Notes: generated by a model from the sequence alone, not told the origin. 64,000 nucleotides of DNA from Gallintestinimicrobium propionicum (GCF_025567525.1 NZ_JAOQJY010000002.1:124001-188000); one strand, 5' to 3'. Shown: positions 51,856-61,521, counted from the stretch's first letter. Program-made: numbers and translations.

Positions 51856-53316
51856 ATGAAAAAAAAGAATGATCGAAATCGGATAAAAATAATCGGTTTT
51901 CTTCTGGTTGTTTGCATCGTGCTTGGAAAAACGACTTCCGTATTGAACTATAAAGATACGGGTGGTGGAGGTGGCTGGCAGCGATTTTATCATATGCCAC
52001 AAAAAACAGCAGATGTGATGTTTTTTGGAAGCAGCCATGCACATTGTACAGTCGATCATGGTTTGTTATGGGATCAGTATGGAATTGCCGGTTATACATT
52101 GTCTGCTGGTTCTCAGCGGCTGGATAGTACCTATTATTTTTTGAAGGAGGCAATTCGGGTACAAAAGCCAAAGATTGCGGTCGTGGAGGTATGGGGAACT
52201 GTATTGGACGGAATGGAGTACAGTGAAGAGGCAATTTACAGAAATACACTTGGAATGCATTGGTCAAAAAATCTTTTTGAATTTGTAGATTATATGGCAG
52301 CAGGAATGGGAGAAAGCTCTTCGTATCGCAATCGTGTTTTATGTAAGCTTCCGATCATTCATTCGCGGTATAAGGAATTATCAAAAGAGGATTTTAAAGA
52401 TGATTTGCCTTATATGAGAGGTTATCGGGGAAGCTTTGATATTGTGTCGTTTGAAACACCCGTCAAAGTGTCGGCAGATCAAAAAGCAGATTTAAATCCG
52501 GTATGCGAGGAATATTTATATAAAATCATTGAGCTGGCGAAGGAAAGCGGAACACAGCTGGTCTTTATGGCGTCTCCGTATATTTTATCAGAAGAGGAAC
52601 AGATGCGTTTCAATAAGACTGCAGAAATCGCTGCGCAGGAAAGTATTCCGATGTTGGATTATAATCAGCTGAGAGATGAAATCGGGTTGGATTATGCAGT
52701 GGATTTTCGGGATTCCGATCATGTAAATAACAGCGGTGCTGCAAAGGTAACAGATCATCTGGCACGTTTTTTAACTGCAAATTATGAACTGACGGATCAC
52801 AGGGGAGATTCAAAATATAAAGATTGGGATTTGAATAAGCAGTATCTGGATGATAAAAGAGAAACAAATAGGCTGAACGGGCTTACGGATGCAGGCAGCT
52901 ATTTACAGGGAGTCAGTACATTGCAGAACCGTACGGTGATTCTGTCTTTGAACGGAAACTATATGGCAGCGGGAGATTCTTATTATGATGGTCTTGCTGC
53001 ACTTGGAATATGTTATGAGGATTATCAAAAGGGCGGTGTTTGGATTTTTGAAAATGGCGTTCCGACACTGTATTTGAGCGGAAAAGAATACAGTCAGAAG
53101 TATCCGATCAAGGATGGAGAAATTTATGTAAAATCTGAGCTCCATAACGAAGATTGTGAAGATACGGAGTTGATTTTGAATGGGAAAAATTATAGCTTTG
53201 TAGAAAACGGACTCAATATTCTGATTTATGATCAGGATACGAAACAGGTTATCGATCATGCAGGAACCGATATTTATGTAAGCTTTGAGATGATACGAGA
53301 GGATGCAGCAGAATGA
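51856..53316 (+). CDS. SGNH-hydrolase-like acyl transferase partner with an additional C-terminal domain
   Basis: 486 aa. Signal anchor (about 10-30), then VMFFGSSHAHCTV (Ser59-Ser60-His61) and DFRDSDHVNNSGAAKV (Asp288-His289), the two ends of an SGNH triad. Residues about 340-486 form a second domain, SLNGNYMAAGDSYYDGLAALGI through GLNILIYDQDTKQVIDH; this loosely resembles the ILEI/FAM3-like fold seen in some bacterial cell-surface enzymes, which is only a suggestion. It likely works with the MBOAT at 50323 and overlaps the next gene by 4 bases. Confidence 0.78.
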   Translation: MKKKNDRNRIKIIGFLLVVCIVLGKTTSVLNYKDTGGGGGWQRFYHMPQKTADVMFFGSSHAHCTVDHGLLWDQYGIAGYTLSAGSQRLDSTYYFLKEAIRVQKPKIAVVEVWGTVLDGMEYSEEAIYRNTLGMHWSKNLFEFVDYMAAGMGESSSYRNRVLCKLPIIHSRYKELSKEDFKDDLPYMRGYRGSFDIVSFETPVKVSADQKADLNPVCEEYLYKIIELAKESGTQLVFMASPYILSEEEQMRFNKTAEIAAQESIPMLDYNQLRDEIGLDYAVDFRDSDHVNNSGAAKVTDHLARFLTANYELTDHRGDSKYKDWDLNKQYLDDKRETNRLNGLTDAGSYLQGVSTLQNRTVILSLNGNYMAAGDSYYDGLAALGICYEDYQKGGVWIFENGVPTLYLSGKEYSQKYPIKDGEIYVKSELHNEDCEDTELILNGKNYSFVENGLNILIYDQDTKQVIDHAGTDIYVSFEMIREDAAE

Positions 53317-54803
53317 AGAGAAATTTAAACTGGAAAAAGGTCTGGAAATATTCAGTTATATTCTGGGGGGTTATTTTTGTAGTCAGCCTGATTCCTATTA
53401 TATTGCTTTCTACTTATAATTTTCCCTGTGCGGACGATTTGGGATATAGTATTTACACCAGACATGCGTGGGTAGATACTCATAATCTGTTTTCCGTGCT
53501 GGGAGCAGCAGGGCGAAAAGTAGCTGAAAGTTATCAGATCTGGCAGGGAACATGGGCGTCGATCTTTTTGATGGCATTGCAGCCAGGAATTTTTGAGGAT
53601 GGAACATATTGGATTGGAACACTAATGCTTTTGGCGGCATTGATTTTTTCCGTTTATTATTTCATGAAGGTATTTTGGGGGAAATGGCTTGGAAGTTCAA
53701 AAACACAGCGATTTATTGTAACCTTTTTGTTTCTTTTCTTTGGAATACAGTTTTTGATTGACAAAACGCAAGGGTTATTCTGGTATAACGGTGCATGTCA
53801 TTATATCTTCCCGTGGTCTGCATTGCTGGCACTGGCTGGAATTGTCGTTTCCATGACAGTGGATTCCAGGCACGGAAAGAGAAAATCGATTATTGGAATT
53901 CTGCTGGCAATTTATATTGGCGGAGGTAATCTGGTTACAGGACTGGAATGCGGAATATGGCTTGCTCTGGGAATTTTATTGACTGTATTATGCCATAAAA
54001 AGAAGCTGCTGGGACAAGTGCTGAAAATCGCAGTATTCTGGGGAATTTCCTTTGGATTGAATGTGGCGGCGCCTGGAAACTGGGTTCGTCAGGAAGAATT
54101 TTCTTACAGACCGGGATTGATTCGTTCCGTGCTGCAGTCTTTTTATTATTGCCTGGATTATGTATTGGGGCAGTGGACGGACTGGAAGATTATTTTATTT
54201 GTCATCCTGATATCTCCGTTTGCGATTCATGCAGTTCAGGAATATAAGGGAAATTTTTCTTTCCGGTTTCCGGTGCTTGTGCCGCTTTGGAGCTATTGCG
54301 TGTTAGCGTCTATGTTCACCGAGAGCATTTATGCAGGAGGCGGTCCGGGAGCCGGACGAATTTATAATGTAATTTTTCTGACCTATCTGATTCTGATTAT
54401 GTTGAATCTGGTATATTTATATGGATGGTACTGGAAAAAATATGGTTCCGGGAAGAAAGTAGAAGAAAAAGACATTCAACTTTGGCATATCGCATCAGCG
54501 GCAGGGGCGGTATTTTGTTTTCTGATTGTAGCAGGTGTGACGCCGGATGCATTTACCAGTGTTTCAGCAGCAAAATCGTTATTAAACGGCGAAGCACGGG
54601 CTTATCGGGCGCAGGAACAGGAAAGAGTAGCAATTTTAGAGGATGCTTCGATCGAAAATGCAGAGCTGAAAGAATTTCAAAATAAGCCGTATCTTCTGTT
54701 TTACGAGGATATCGAGGCGGATACGAATAACTGGAAAAATGTCCGGATGAGCTCTTATTATCGCAAAAACAGTGTAATATTAATCGAGAGCGAGACGGAA
54801 TAA
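53313..54803 (+). CDS. DUF6056-like polytopic membrane protein, GT-C candidate
   Basis: 496 aa. YNFPCADDLGYSIYTRHAW puts Asp41-Asp42 just after the first helix, followed by YQIWQGTWASIFLMALQPGIF; VNAAPGN-type NVAAPGNWVRQEEF lies mid-protein. These blocks match 8834 and 54963. Acidic loop-1 residues and overall topology suggest a glycosyltransferase using a lipid-linked donor. Coupled by ATGA to the SGNH gene. Confidence 0.7.
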   Translation: MKRNLNWKKVWKYSVIFWGVIFVVSLIPIILLSTYNFPCADDLGYSIYTRHAWVDTHNLFSVLGAAGRKVAESYQIWQGTWASIFLMALQPGIFEDGTYWIGTLMLLAALIFSVYYFMKVFWGKWLGSSKTQRFIVTFLFLFFGIQFLIDKTQGLFWYNGACHYIFPWSALLALAGIVVSMTVDSRHGKRKSIIGILLAIYIGGGNLVTGLECGIWLALGILLTVLCHKKKLLGQVLKIAVFWGISFGLNVAAPGNWVRQEEFSYRPGLIRSVLQSFYYCLDYVLGQWTDWKIILFVILISPFAIHAVQEYKGNFSFRFPVLVPLWSYCVLASMFTESIYAGGGPGAGRIYNVIFLTYLILIMLNLVYLYGWYWKKYGSGKKVEEKDIQLWHIASAAGAVFCFLIVAGVTPDAFTSVSAAKSLLNGEARAYRAQEQERVAILEDASIENAELKEFQNKPYLLFYEDIEADTNNWKNVRMSSYYRKNSVILIESETE

Positions 54804-54962
54804 TCTGATGAAAGCGTAGAGAATTGTGCAGATAAAATTTGAAGAACCGTGGTATTGGAGAATTAGTGAACTGATTTCAATTTTTGGTGGAATGATAATG
54901 TTGTCCTTTGGAGAGAGGATACAGAAGAAACTGAAAAGACAGAAAAAACGGAGGCTTTTACG

Positions 54963-56435
54963 GTGAAGAAACTGGCAGAATGGATTAGTATAAAGAAAAT
55001 AGCAGTAGCTGTCGGATTCGCATTTTTTGCGTCGATGGTACCCAACTGGTTATTGGCGTTTATCGCCAGACCTTCGGGGGACGACTACGGATATTCTGCA
55101 GCAAGCCATCAGACGTGGCTTCATACGCATTCTGTGATCGAAGTGCTTCGGACAGGTCTGGAAACGACAAAGCAGATGTGCCAGGTCTGGAATGGAGACT
55201 GGTTCAGTGTTTTTATATTTACGCTGATGCCGGAGGTCTTTGTATATAGAAGTTTTTGGATCGTACCTGTGTTCTGGACACTGGCAATGATTGCAGCCAC
55301 TTATTATATGGTACATGAGGTTTTTACAAACTATTTTGGCTTAAAATGGTATGAAGGCGGAGTAGTCACATTATTGATCCTGCTGATGTTTTATCAATGG
55401 ATTCCAAGCTCCGGAATCGGTATGTACTGGTATGTTGGAGTAATCCATTATATGATGCCCCATGTTTTGGCAATGCTTTTGATTGGATTTTTACTGAAAT
55501 ATTTAAGAACGGACAAATTCAGATATATTATCTTTTCTGTTTTTGGAATGATCGCAATCGGAGGGAGCAGCTATTATTCGGCATTTCTGGTTTTATTTAG
55601 TTATGTATTGATGTTTGTGATCGTGAAAAATAAAAAGCGTGCAGGGATATTTGCATTCCCGATACTGGCCGGAATAGTTGCTCTATATTTTCAGGTTACG
55701 GCACCCGGAAATGCAGCCAGAGTAGGCGGAGAGCAGATGGGCTTCAGCGTAGGAAAAGCAGCTTTCACGATTGTAGAAGCATTGTGGCAGGGGGCTGTAA
55801 ATGTAGTAAATTATTGGAGGGAGACTCCACTTTTATTTGTGCTGTTATTCTTTGTGGCAATCGTAGCATGGGAATGTCTTTCAGAAGCAAACTTAAAATT
55901 TGAGTTTAAATATCCGGTATTATGGGTTGGCTATATGTTTGGCGTGTATGCGGCAATGTATGCACCGGAGCTCTATGCAGCAACGGAGGTGTCCGGAGGA
56001 CCTGGAACGGTGGAATATCTGACGTTTATTTTAACGTCAGTTTCCTCCGTTATCTATGTAGAGGGCTGGATCTTGCGGAAACTGGAACTGCGTCATACCC
56101 TGAAAAGAAGAGAAATTTATCATAAATATATCACAGTTCCGGCTGTCTTCGTTTGCCTGGTTTTGTGTCTGGTATTTAGGGGAAATCTGAAGGATTCGTT
56201 ATTTTACAGCTCCTGCAGTTATATTGCAAGCGGTCAGGCAACAGATTTTAAGGAACAAATGGAATCCCAGGAAAGAATATTGCGGGATGATTCCATTAAA
56301 GAAGCATATCTGTGTCCGACAAATCCGGAGCAGGGACCATTGATGCATATGCCTGTCATCAAAAATCCGGAAGCATTTACCAATAGAGTTGTCGGAAACT
56401 TTTATGGAAAAGATATGGTTACGACAACGGAATGA
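54963..56435 (+). CDS. DUF6056-like polytopic membrane protein, GT-C candidate
   Basis: 490 aa. IARPSGDDYGYSAASHQTW (Asp40-Asp41) and CQVWNGDWFSVFIFTLMPEVF align with the other two family members, and VTAPGNAARVGGEQ with their mid-protein APGN block. Third paralogue in the window. GTG 54963 follows GGAGG; a 24-codon open frame (54892-54966) overlaps the start as GTGA and could couple translation, though it may be chance. The 159-base gap before it holds nothing else recognisable. Confidence 0.7.
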   Translation: MKKLAEWISIKKIAVAVGFAFFASMVPNWLLAFIARPSGDDYGYSAASHQTWLHTHSVIEVLRTGLETTKQMCQVWNGDWFSVFIFTLMPEVFVYRSFWIVPVFWTLAMIAATYYMVHEVFTNYFGLKWYEGGVVTLLILLMFYQWIPSSGIGMYWYVGVIHYMMPHVLAMLLIGFLLKYLRTDKFRYIIFSVFGMIAIGGSSYYSAFLVLFSYVLMFVIVKNKKRAGIFAFPILAGIVALYFQVTAPGNAARVGGEQMGFSVGKAAFTIVEALWQGAVNVVNYWRETPLLFVLLFFVAIVAWECLSEANLKFEFKYPVLWVGYMFGVYAAMYAPELYAATEVSGGPGTVEYLTFILTSVSSVIYVEGWILRKLELRHTLKRREIYHKYITVPAVFVCLVLCLVFRGNLKDSLFYSSCSYIASGQATDFKEQMESQERILRDDSIKEAYLCPTNPEQGPLMHMPVIKNPEAFTNRVVGNFYGKDMVTTTE

Positions 56436-56492
56436 ACATCAGATAACAATTACAGATAGGATGAATCCAGCGTAAAAATAAAGGAGAACAGT

Positions 56493-57518
56493 GTGAATAA
56501 AAAGCTTCATATCGAAATGCTGCGGATCATAGCGGTAGTGATGGTCGTCTTGAATCATTCGGATCTATATTATACCTATTATACAAATACGGATAGTGTT
56601 CTTACGTTTTCCGTGTCGTTGCTTTTGTCCTGTATTTGCAGAATTAATGTTCCATTATTTATGATGATCACAGGCGCATTGCTGATTCCAAAAGCCGAGA
56701 GCTGGAGTGTGATCTTTAAAAAGAGAATTTCCAGAATGCTTGTAGTATTAGTTGCTTTTTCTGCGCTGATGTATGGTCTGCAGTGCTTTGCATGGAATCA
56801 GGATACATTTTCAGCAATGGCATTTGTGGAGAAGCTGTTTAAAAATGAGATTCAGACTTCTTACTGGTACCTGTATGAATATATAGGAATTTTGATGATG
56901 CTTCCATTTCTTGGGGCAATTGCGAGAAATGTGGATTTGGATTGCATGAAATATTTTTTGGGATTGGGGCTGATCATTAAAGTCGGAATGTCTATCGTCG
57001 GACAGTTTACGGGATATTCTATGCCGATGAGTCTCTTTGTACTGCAAAATAATGTCTTTTATGTTTTGCTGGGATATTTTCTGGAAAAAGCAGTTAGTAC
57101 AGAAAAATGCCGACAGCTTTCCGGGTGGAAGTTATCGGCTGGTCTGGCAGGGAGTGTGATAGCAGCTGCAGTTATGGTGATTGCTGACAGAAAGCTGAGT
57201 GGGGAATATCATGAATCCGTATTGAATCTTATGATCCCGCTGATGGCTTGTGCAGTTTATCTTGGTGTCCGCAGATTTTTTGTAATGCATACGAATATCA
57301 GAGGAGCCGGGATCATAGCATGTCTGGGCAGCTGTGCATTTGGCGTATACTTACTGGAGCATATCGGTCAGAAGCTATTCCTGAAGCTATATTTGCAGCT
57401 GGCAGATCGGACATTCGGAATATTTGCATGCTCTGTTTATATCTGTTGTATTTTGCTGTTTAGTTTTGTATGTACATGGTTTATTCGAAAAAGTAAAATA
57501 GTAAGAAAATTTATTTAG
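56493..57518 (+). CDS. Acyltransferase 3 family membrane protein
   Basis: 341 aa, about ten helices. HIEMLRIIAVVMVVLNHSDLYY is the N-terminal block with the catalytic histidine; RINVPLFMMITGALLIPK and SYWYLYEYIGILMMLPFL fit WecH/OafA-type proteins. It probably O-acetylates a glycan. GTG 56493 follows AAGGAG. Its stop lies 4 bases from the stop of the opposing gene at 57523. Confidence 0.88.
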   Translation: MNKKLHIEMLRIIAVVMVVLNHSDLYYTYYTNTDSVLTFSVSLLLSCICRINVPLFMMITGALLIPKAESWSVIFKKRISRMLVVLVAFSALMYGLQCFAWNQDTFSAMAFVEKLFKNEIQTSYWYLYEYIGILMMLPFLGAIARNVDLDCMKYFLGLGLIIKVGMSIVGQFTGYSMPMSLFVLQNNVFYVLLGYFLEKAVSTEKCRQLSGWKLSAGLAGSVIAAAVMVIADRKLSGEYHESVLNLMIPLMACAVYLGVRRFFVMHTNIRGAGIIACLGSCAFGVYLLEHIGQKLFLKLYLQLADRTFGIFACSVYICCILLFSFVCTWFIRKSKIVRKFI

Positions 57519-57522
57519 CAGA

Positions 57523-58782
57523 TTAGTGCAATTTTTTTTGCGGAAGCATTTTTAATGCCGCATAAAAACCGAATATCGAAGCGATAAAGCCGCGGTAAGT
57601 ATACCAGTAGCACCAGGAAGCATGGGAGGATGTAACGAAAATCCATGCAAAGGGAACAAGGCTGACGCAAAGAACTGGTATGATATTAGCAAAGGCGTGA
57701 ACTGCTTTCCGCCAGTCGATTTTTAACAGAGAATATAAGGCATATCCGCCAAGGATGATGAAATAAGGCCATTTCAAAAGCACACGAAGGTTTCGAAAAA
57801 TCGCGCCGAATTTGGTAATTGCCTCTCCTTCGATCACGGTTTGCCCAGTATGGACAGTGAACTCAGATATGGCATTGGCAATAATATTTTCGTGTAAAAG
57901 GATGCTGCTGATTGCCCATTTCCCAAACCACATGCTGACATATCCGAGTCCGAAACAGATTCCGAGGATCAGGGTCTGGCGAACCGTTGAAGTCCAGCTG
58001 GGGAGACTTATCTTATATTCCAGAATCAATACAAGGATCAGCGGAGTACAGAGCGCTGCAAGCGGATAAGTAAGAAAATCGAAGTACACGGTAATAATTC
58101 CTAATCCGAAGAAAAGATAAGGATACAAATTTTTCTGATAGAAATATTCATGTTTCTTTAAAATGATAAGCATCGAAAGCATTACAATATAATAAATGCT
58201 TGAAAATTGAAGCGACATTGCAGTTGAAACCGGATTGAGGACAATCAGCGACATTGCAAAAGGAAACAAATATCCGGTTAAATTTTTTTGAAGAAAGTAT
58301 TTTATAACGGTCAGTAAGAGAAGGAGCTGCAGCATCATATTTAACATACGCAAATCGGCATAATCCATCAGGAGCAGGAGCGGTTTTAACCACACCAGAT
58401 ATCCGTGCCAGTAGCGGGTGTAATCCACAGTCTGATCCGGAGTTTTATTTTCCCATGCGTACTGAATCAGGTCGATGCAGCAGGACGTAGTATCGGAAAA
58501 CGTAATTCTGGAAACACGCAGCGCATTTTCGAGCGCAGAACGGTTTTGGGCAGGATGGATGGCGTCCAATAACATGATCGCATCGGTTTCATTGTCGAGC
58601 TGGGAAGATTTATATCCCTTTGCCTGCTGTGGATAAACGCCTTCCGTATAAAAAATATCGATGGAGCTGCGGACATTAGCTTCCATGCGATCGGTAGGAA
58701 GTAAATACACAATAAAGAGTGCAGCTAATCCAACAAAAATACTGATTAACAGAATAAAAATGTAGTTTCGTAAATTTTTCAT
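57523..58782 (-). CDS. Polytopic membrane protein of unknown function, only minus-strand gene
   Basis: 419 aa, about ten helices. One helix, then a 110-residue outer segment (LPTDRMEANVRSSIDIFYTEGVYP, NETDAIMLLDAIHPAQNRS, DYTRYWHGYLVWLKPLL), then a run of helices ending in SSHASWCYWYTYRGF. This topology recalls GT-C enzymes, and TRYWHGY may be functional, but I do not recognise the family. It is read against all neighbours, converges with 56493, and has its own promoter facing away from the MBOAT gene at 58904. Confidence 0.7.
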   Translation of the reverse strand: MKNLRNYIFILLISIFVGLAALFIVYLLPTDRMEANVRSSIDIFYTEGVYPQQAKGYKSSQLDNETDAIMLLDAIHPAQNRSALENALRVSRITFSDTTSCCIDLIQYAWENKTPDQTVDYTRYWHGYLVWLKPLLLLMDYADLRMLNMMLQLLLLLTVIKYFLQKNLTGYLFPFAMSLIVLNPVSTAMSLQFSSIYYIVMLSMLIILKKHEYFYQKNLYPYLFFGLGIITVYFDFLTYPLAALCTPLILVLILEYKISLPSWTSTVRQTLILGICFGLGYVSMWFGKWAISSILLHENIIANAISEFTVHTGQTVIEGEAITKFGAIFRNLRVLLKWPYFIILGGYALYSLLKIDWRKAVHAFANIIPVLCVSLVPFAWIFVTSSHASWCYWYTYRGFIASIFGFYAALKMLPQKKLH

Positions 58783-58817
58783 TTGTGAAAAGTCCTTTAC
58801 ATTATGAGAGTATTGTG

Positions 58818-58846
58818 ATTATAGCACATGGATAGTATGAAATCCA
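58818..58846 (-). promoter_or_regulatory. Promoter of the minus-strand gene
   Basis: On the minus strand, TGGATT (58846-58841) and a perfect TATAAT (58823-58818) are 17 bases apart. AAAGGA before the ATG at 58782 serves as the ribosome site. The -35 touches the -35 of the plus-strand promoter. Confidence 0.55.
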
Positions 58847-58875
58847 GTGACAAATCTTTCGAAATGTGGTAGAAT
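58847..58875 (+). promoter_or_regulatory. Promoter of the MBOAT/SGNH unit at 58904
   Basis: GTGACA (58847-58852), 17 bases, then TAGAAT (58870-58875) preceded by TGG as an extended -10. It is about 29 bases before ATG 58904, leaving a very short leader. It is back to back with the minus-strand promoter. Confidence 0.65.
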
Positions 58876-58903
58876 TGCTCCAAAAACGAGAAAGGAAAGG
58901 CTT

Positions 58904-60352
58904 ATGACATTTCAGTCCTATCTATTTTTGTTCGCATTTTTTCCAGTATTATTTATCGTTTATTATGTCCTTCTGAAAAAAAAGAAGATAAAACTTGCAG
59001 ATATTTTTCTGGCAGCGATGTCCTTTGTTTTTTATGCGTATGGAAATGTAAAATATCTATATTTCCTCAGCCTGGAAGTGCTTGTAAATTACGCTGTTTA
59101 CAGACTTCTTGTGTGGCTGGAATATCAAAAGAGTTATCAGAAAGTAAGAAAGTGGCTTTGTGCTGGAGCGGTTGCCGGAAATCTGTTCCTTTTATTCTAT
59201 TATAAATATTACAATTTCTTTGTTGAAAATTGGAATGGGATTTTTCATACAGAGCATAGCTTCAGAACGCTAATTGTTCCGCTGGGAATCAGTTTTATTA
59301 CATTTCAGCAGATCGCATTTCTGGTGGATGCGTACAGAGGGGAATGTGATAACTGTACGCTGCTGGAATATACGGTTTTTGTGTCATTTTTCCCACATAT
59401 TTCATCAGGACCGATTATGACACAGGATCAGTTTTTTCCGATATTGAGAAGTGAAAAACGTAAAGAGATCGACTGGGACAGGATCAATCGGGGAATTTTC
59501 CTGTTCATATTCGGACTTGGGAAAAAGGTATTGCTGGCGGATATGTTCGGACAGGCTGTGGATTGGGGATATGGGAATATTGCCGGCTTGAACGGTATGA
59601 GTATGTTTTTGATTACCGTTTTTTATTCGTTCCAGATCTATTTTGATTTCAGCGGATACAGTGATATGGCGATTGGAATCAGCTGGATACTGAATTTGGA
59701 TTTACCGGTTAATTTTAATTCTCCGTATAAAGCATATTCGGTCGTAGAATTCTGGAAAAGATGGCATATTTCGCTGACCAGGTTTCTGACAAAATATATT
59801 TATATACCGCTGGGCGGAAGCAGGAAAGGGAAACTGAGAACTTATTGCAACACGATGATCGTTTTTCTGTGCAGCGGAATCTGGCATGGTGCAAGCTGGA
59901 TGTTTGTTTTATGGGGAGCGCTTCATGGCGTCGCTATGGTATTGACAAAGGCGTTGAAATGTTATGGGGAGAGGATTCCCCGGATTTTGAAAAGAAGCGT
60001 GACACTGCTGTTTATCAATTTTACATGGATTATCTTCCGGACAGCGGATCTGAAAGAACTGAGAGAAGTTTTCCGTGCATTTTTAAAAGGTGGAATTTCG
60101 ATCAATCCAGACCTGTTTCAGTTTTTTGGAATAGCAGGAAAAGGAGTTGAGGAATATGCGGTTTTGTACAACATCCTCGTCTTTTTAGCTATAATCGGAT
60201 TTTTAGTCTTTCTGTTAATTGCTCCAAATGCCAAAGAAGCAGTAGAAAAAATGAAGTATAAAATTTGGCATGGTTTTGTTGCTGCAGGAATTATAGCGTT
60301 ATGTGTTTTGCGTTTTTCCAGCGTGAGTTCGTTTGTTTATTTTAATTTTTAA
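58904..60352 (+). CDS. MBOAT family O-acyltransferase (AlgI-like)
   Basis: 482 aa, about 11 helices. LIVPLGISFITFQQIAFLVDAYRG, FFPHISSGPIM, SVVEFWKRWHISLTRFL and CSGIWHGASWMF with invariant His328 are AlgI blocks. The SGNH-like gene follows 11 bases after. ATG 58904 has GAAAGGAAAGG upstream; ATG 58847, the first in frame, overlaps the promoter and is not used. Confidence 0.93.
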   Translation: MTFQSYLFLFAFFPVLFIVYYVLLKKKKIKLADIFLAAMSFVFYAYGNVKYLYFLSLEVLVNYAVYRLLVWLEYQKSYQKVRKWLCAGAVAGNLFLLFYYKYYNFFVENWNGIFHTEHSFRTLIVPLGISFITFQQIAFLVDAYRGECDNCTLLEYTVFVSFFPHISSGPIMTQDQFFPILRSEKRKEIDWDRINRGIFLFIFGLGKKVLLADMFGQAVDWGYGNIAGLNGMSMFLITVFYSFQIYFDFSGYSDMAIGISWILNLDLPVNFNSPYKAYSVVEFWKRWHISLTRFLTKYIYIPLGGSRKGKLRTYCNTMIVFLCSGIWHGASWMFVLWGALHGVAMVLTKALKCYGERIPRILKRSVTLLFINFTWIIFRTADLKELREVFRAFLKGGISINPDLFQFFGIAGKGVEEYAVLYNILVFLAIIGFLVFLLIAPNAKEAVEKMKYKIWHGFVAAGIIALCVLRFSSVSSFVYFNF

Positions 60353-60363
60353 CAGGGGAAACA

Positions 60364-61434
60364 ATGGAGAAAAAATATTTTTTCAAAATAATTGGAATAA
60401 TTGTATCTGTTATCGCAGCGATGGCAGGAATTATGATATGGATAGATCCTTTTTATCACTATCATAAACCGCTGCCCTATATTTCCTATATGAGCGGTGC
60501 TGATGTATATTCCAATGATGGGAAATTAAAGCATTTTGATTATGATACGTTGACGATTGGAACGTCTATGGCGATGAATTTCCGAAAGGAAAATGTAGAC
60601 GCTATATTGAACGTAAATTCGCTGAATGTATATTATCTTGGGGAAGGTTATAAGGTTATCAATGAAGGTCTGAAAACTGCACTTGAGACACATCCTGATT
60701 TAAAGCTTGTGGTTCGGACAGTAGACCCAGAGTGGTTTGTATCGGATCCGAACTGGAAAGGTAGGGAGTCATATCCAGAATATTTATATGATAAGAATCC
60801 ATTTAACGATGTATATTATCTTTATAACAAAGATGTGTGGAAGGATAATCTGATTCCATCGGTAATTCAGTCTTTTCAAAATGGATTTCAGGGAGAAGTG
60901 AAACAGGAGGGCTTCGGAAGTCAGGGACTGAACGGAAAAGAAAAAATATTAAAAAATTACATGCGGCCGGAAAAAGAGATCAAAGAGGTTACACAGGAAG
61001 AAACAGAAGAGTTTCTGAGCTATCTGGAAGAAAATTTGGACGTAAATATTTTACAGGTAATCAAAGACTATCCGGATGTAGAATTTTATCTTTTTTTTCC
61101 TCCATACAGTATTTGCTGGTGGGATCAGTTAAACCAGAATGGAACTGCGGTGCTGGAACGCAGAATTGATCTGGAAAAATATGCAATTGAAAAGATACTG
61201 CAATTTGACAACGTTCGTCTCTTTTCTTTTTTTAATAATTATGATCTGATCTGTAATTTGGATTATTATGTAGACAGTGCTCATTATACGGGTGACGTGA
61301 ACAATATGATCCTGCAATGGATGAAATCCGGCGAGTATGAATTGACAAAAGAAAATTATGAGGATTACATTGCAAAAGAGAAGGCATTTTATACCTCATA
61401 TGATTATGATCAGCTGTTCGGGGAACAGCAGTGA
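60364..61434 (+). CDS. SGNH-like extracytoplasmic protein, MBOAT partner
   Basis: 356 aa. N-terminal anchor (about 6-27), then YDTLTIGTSMAMNF (Ser68 in the nucleophile position), VVRTVDPEWFV, and YYVDSAHYTGDVNN (Asp304, His307) as the C-terminal Asp-His pair. The order fits an AlgX/DltD-like SGNH fold. It is the third such protein and, like the others, follows directly after an MBOAT gene. Confidence 0.72.
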   Translation: MEKKYFFKIIGIIVSVIAAMAGIMIWIDPFYHYHKPLPYISYMSGADVYSNDGKLKHFDYDTLTIGTSMAMNFRKENVDAILNVNSLNVYYLGEGYKVINEGLKTALETHPDLKLVVRTVDPEWFVSDPNWKGRESYPEYLYDKNPFNDVYYLYNKDVWKDNLIPSVIQSFQNGFQGEVKQEGFGSQGLNGKEKILKNYMRPEKEIKEVTQEETEEFLSYLEENLDVNILQVIKDYPDVEFYLFFPPYSICWWDQLNQNGTAVLERRIDLEKYAIEKILQFDNVRLFSFFNNYDLICNLDYYVDSAHYTGDVNNMILQWMKSGEYELTKENYEDYIAKEKAFYTSYDYDQLFGEQQ

Positions 61435-61448
61435 AAAACAGCGTGTTG

Positions 61449-61477
61449 AATCCCTGCTTGTTAAAAAGCAGGGATTT
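61449..61477 (+). terminator. Terminator-like hairpin after the SGNH gene
   Basis: AATCCCTGCTT (61449-61459) and AAGCAGGGATT (61466-61476) form a perfect 11-bp stem, but the T-tract is weak (TTTGT). Its right arm overlaps the promoter candidate at 61458-61487. Confidence 0.55.
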
Positions 61478-61487
61478 GTAGTATGAT
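61458..61487 (+). promoter_or_regulatory. Candidate promoter of the FkbH-like gene
   Basis: TTGTTA (61458-61463), 18 bases, TATGAT (61482-61487), about 35 bases before ATG 61522. The -35 lies in the hairpin of the preceding terminator. Confidence 0.5.
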
Positions 61488-61521
61488 AAAGAGTATCAGA
61501 ACCACAGAAAGGAACACACTT

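Noticed and set aside
54892..54966. 24-codon basic leader peptide before the third DUF6056-like gene
   Set aside because: Only weak ribosome site and low-complexity Lys/Arg content; overlap GTGA could be chance. Mentioned with the gene but not called.
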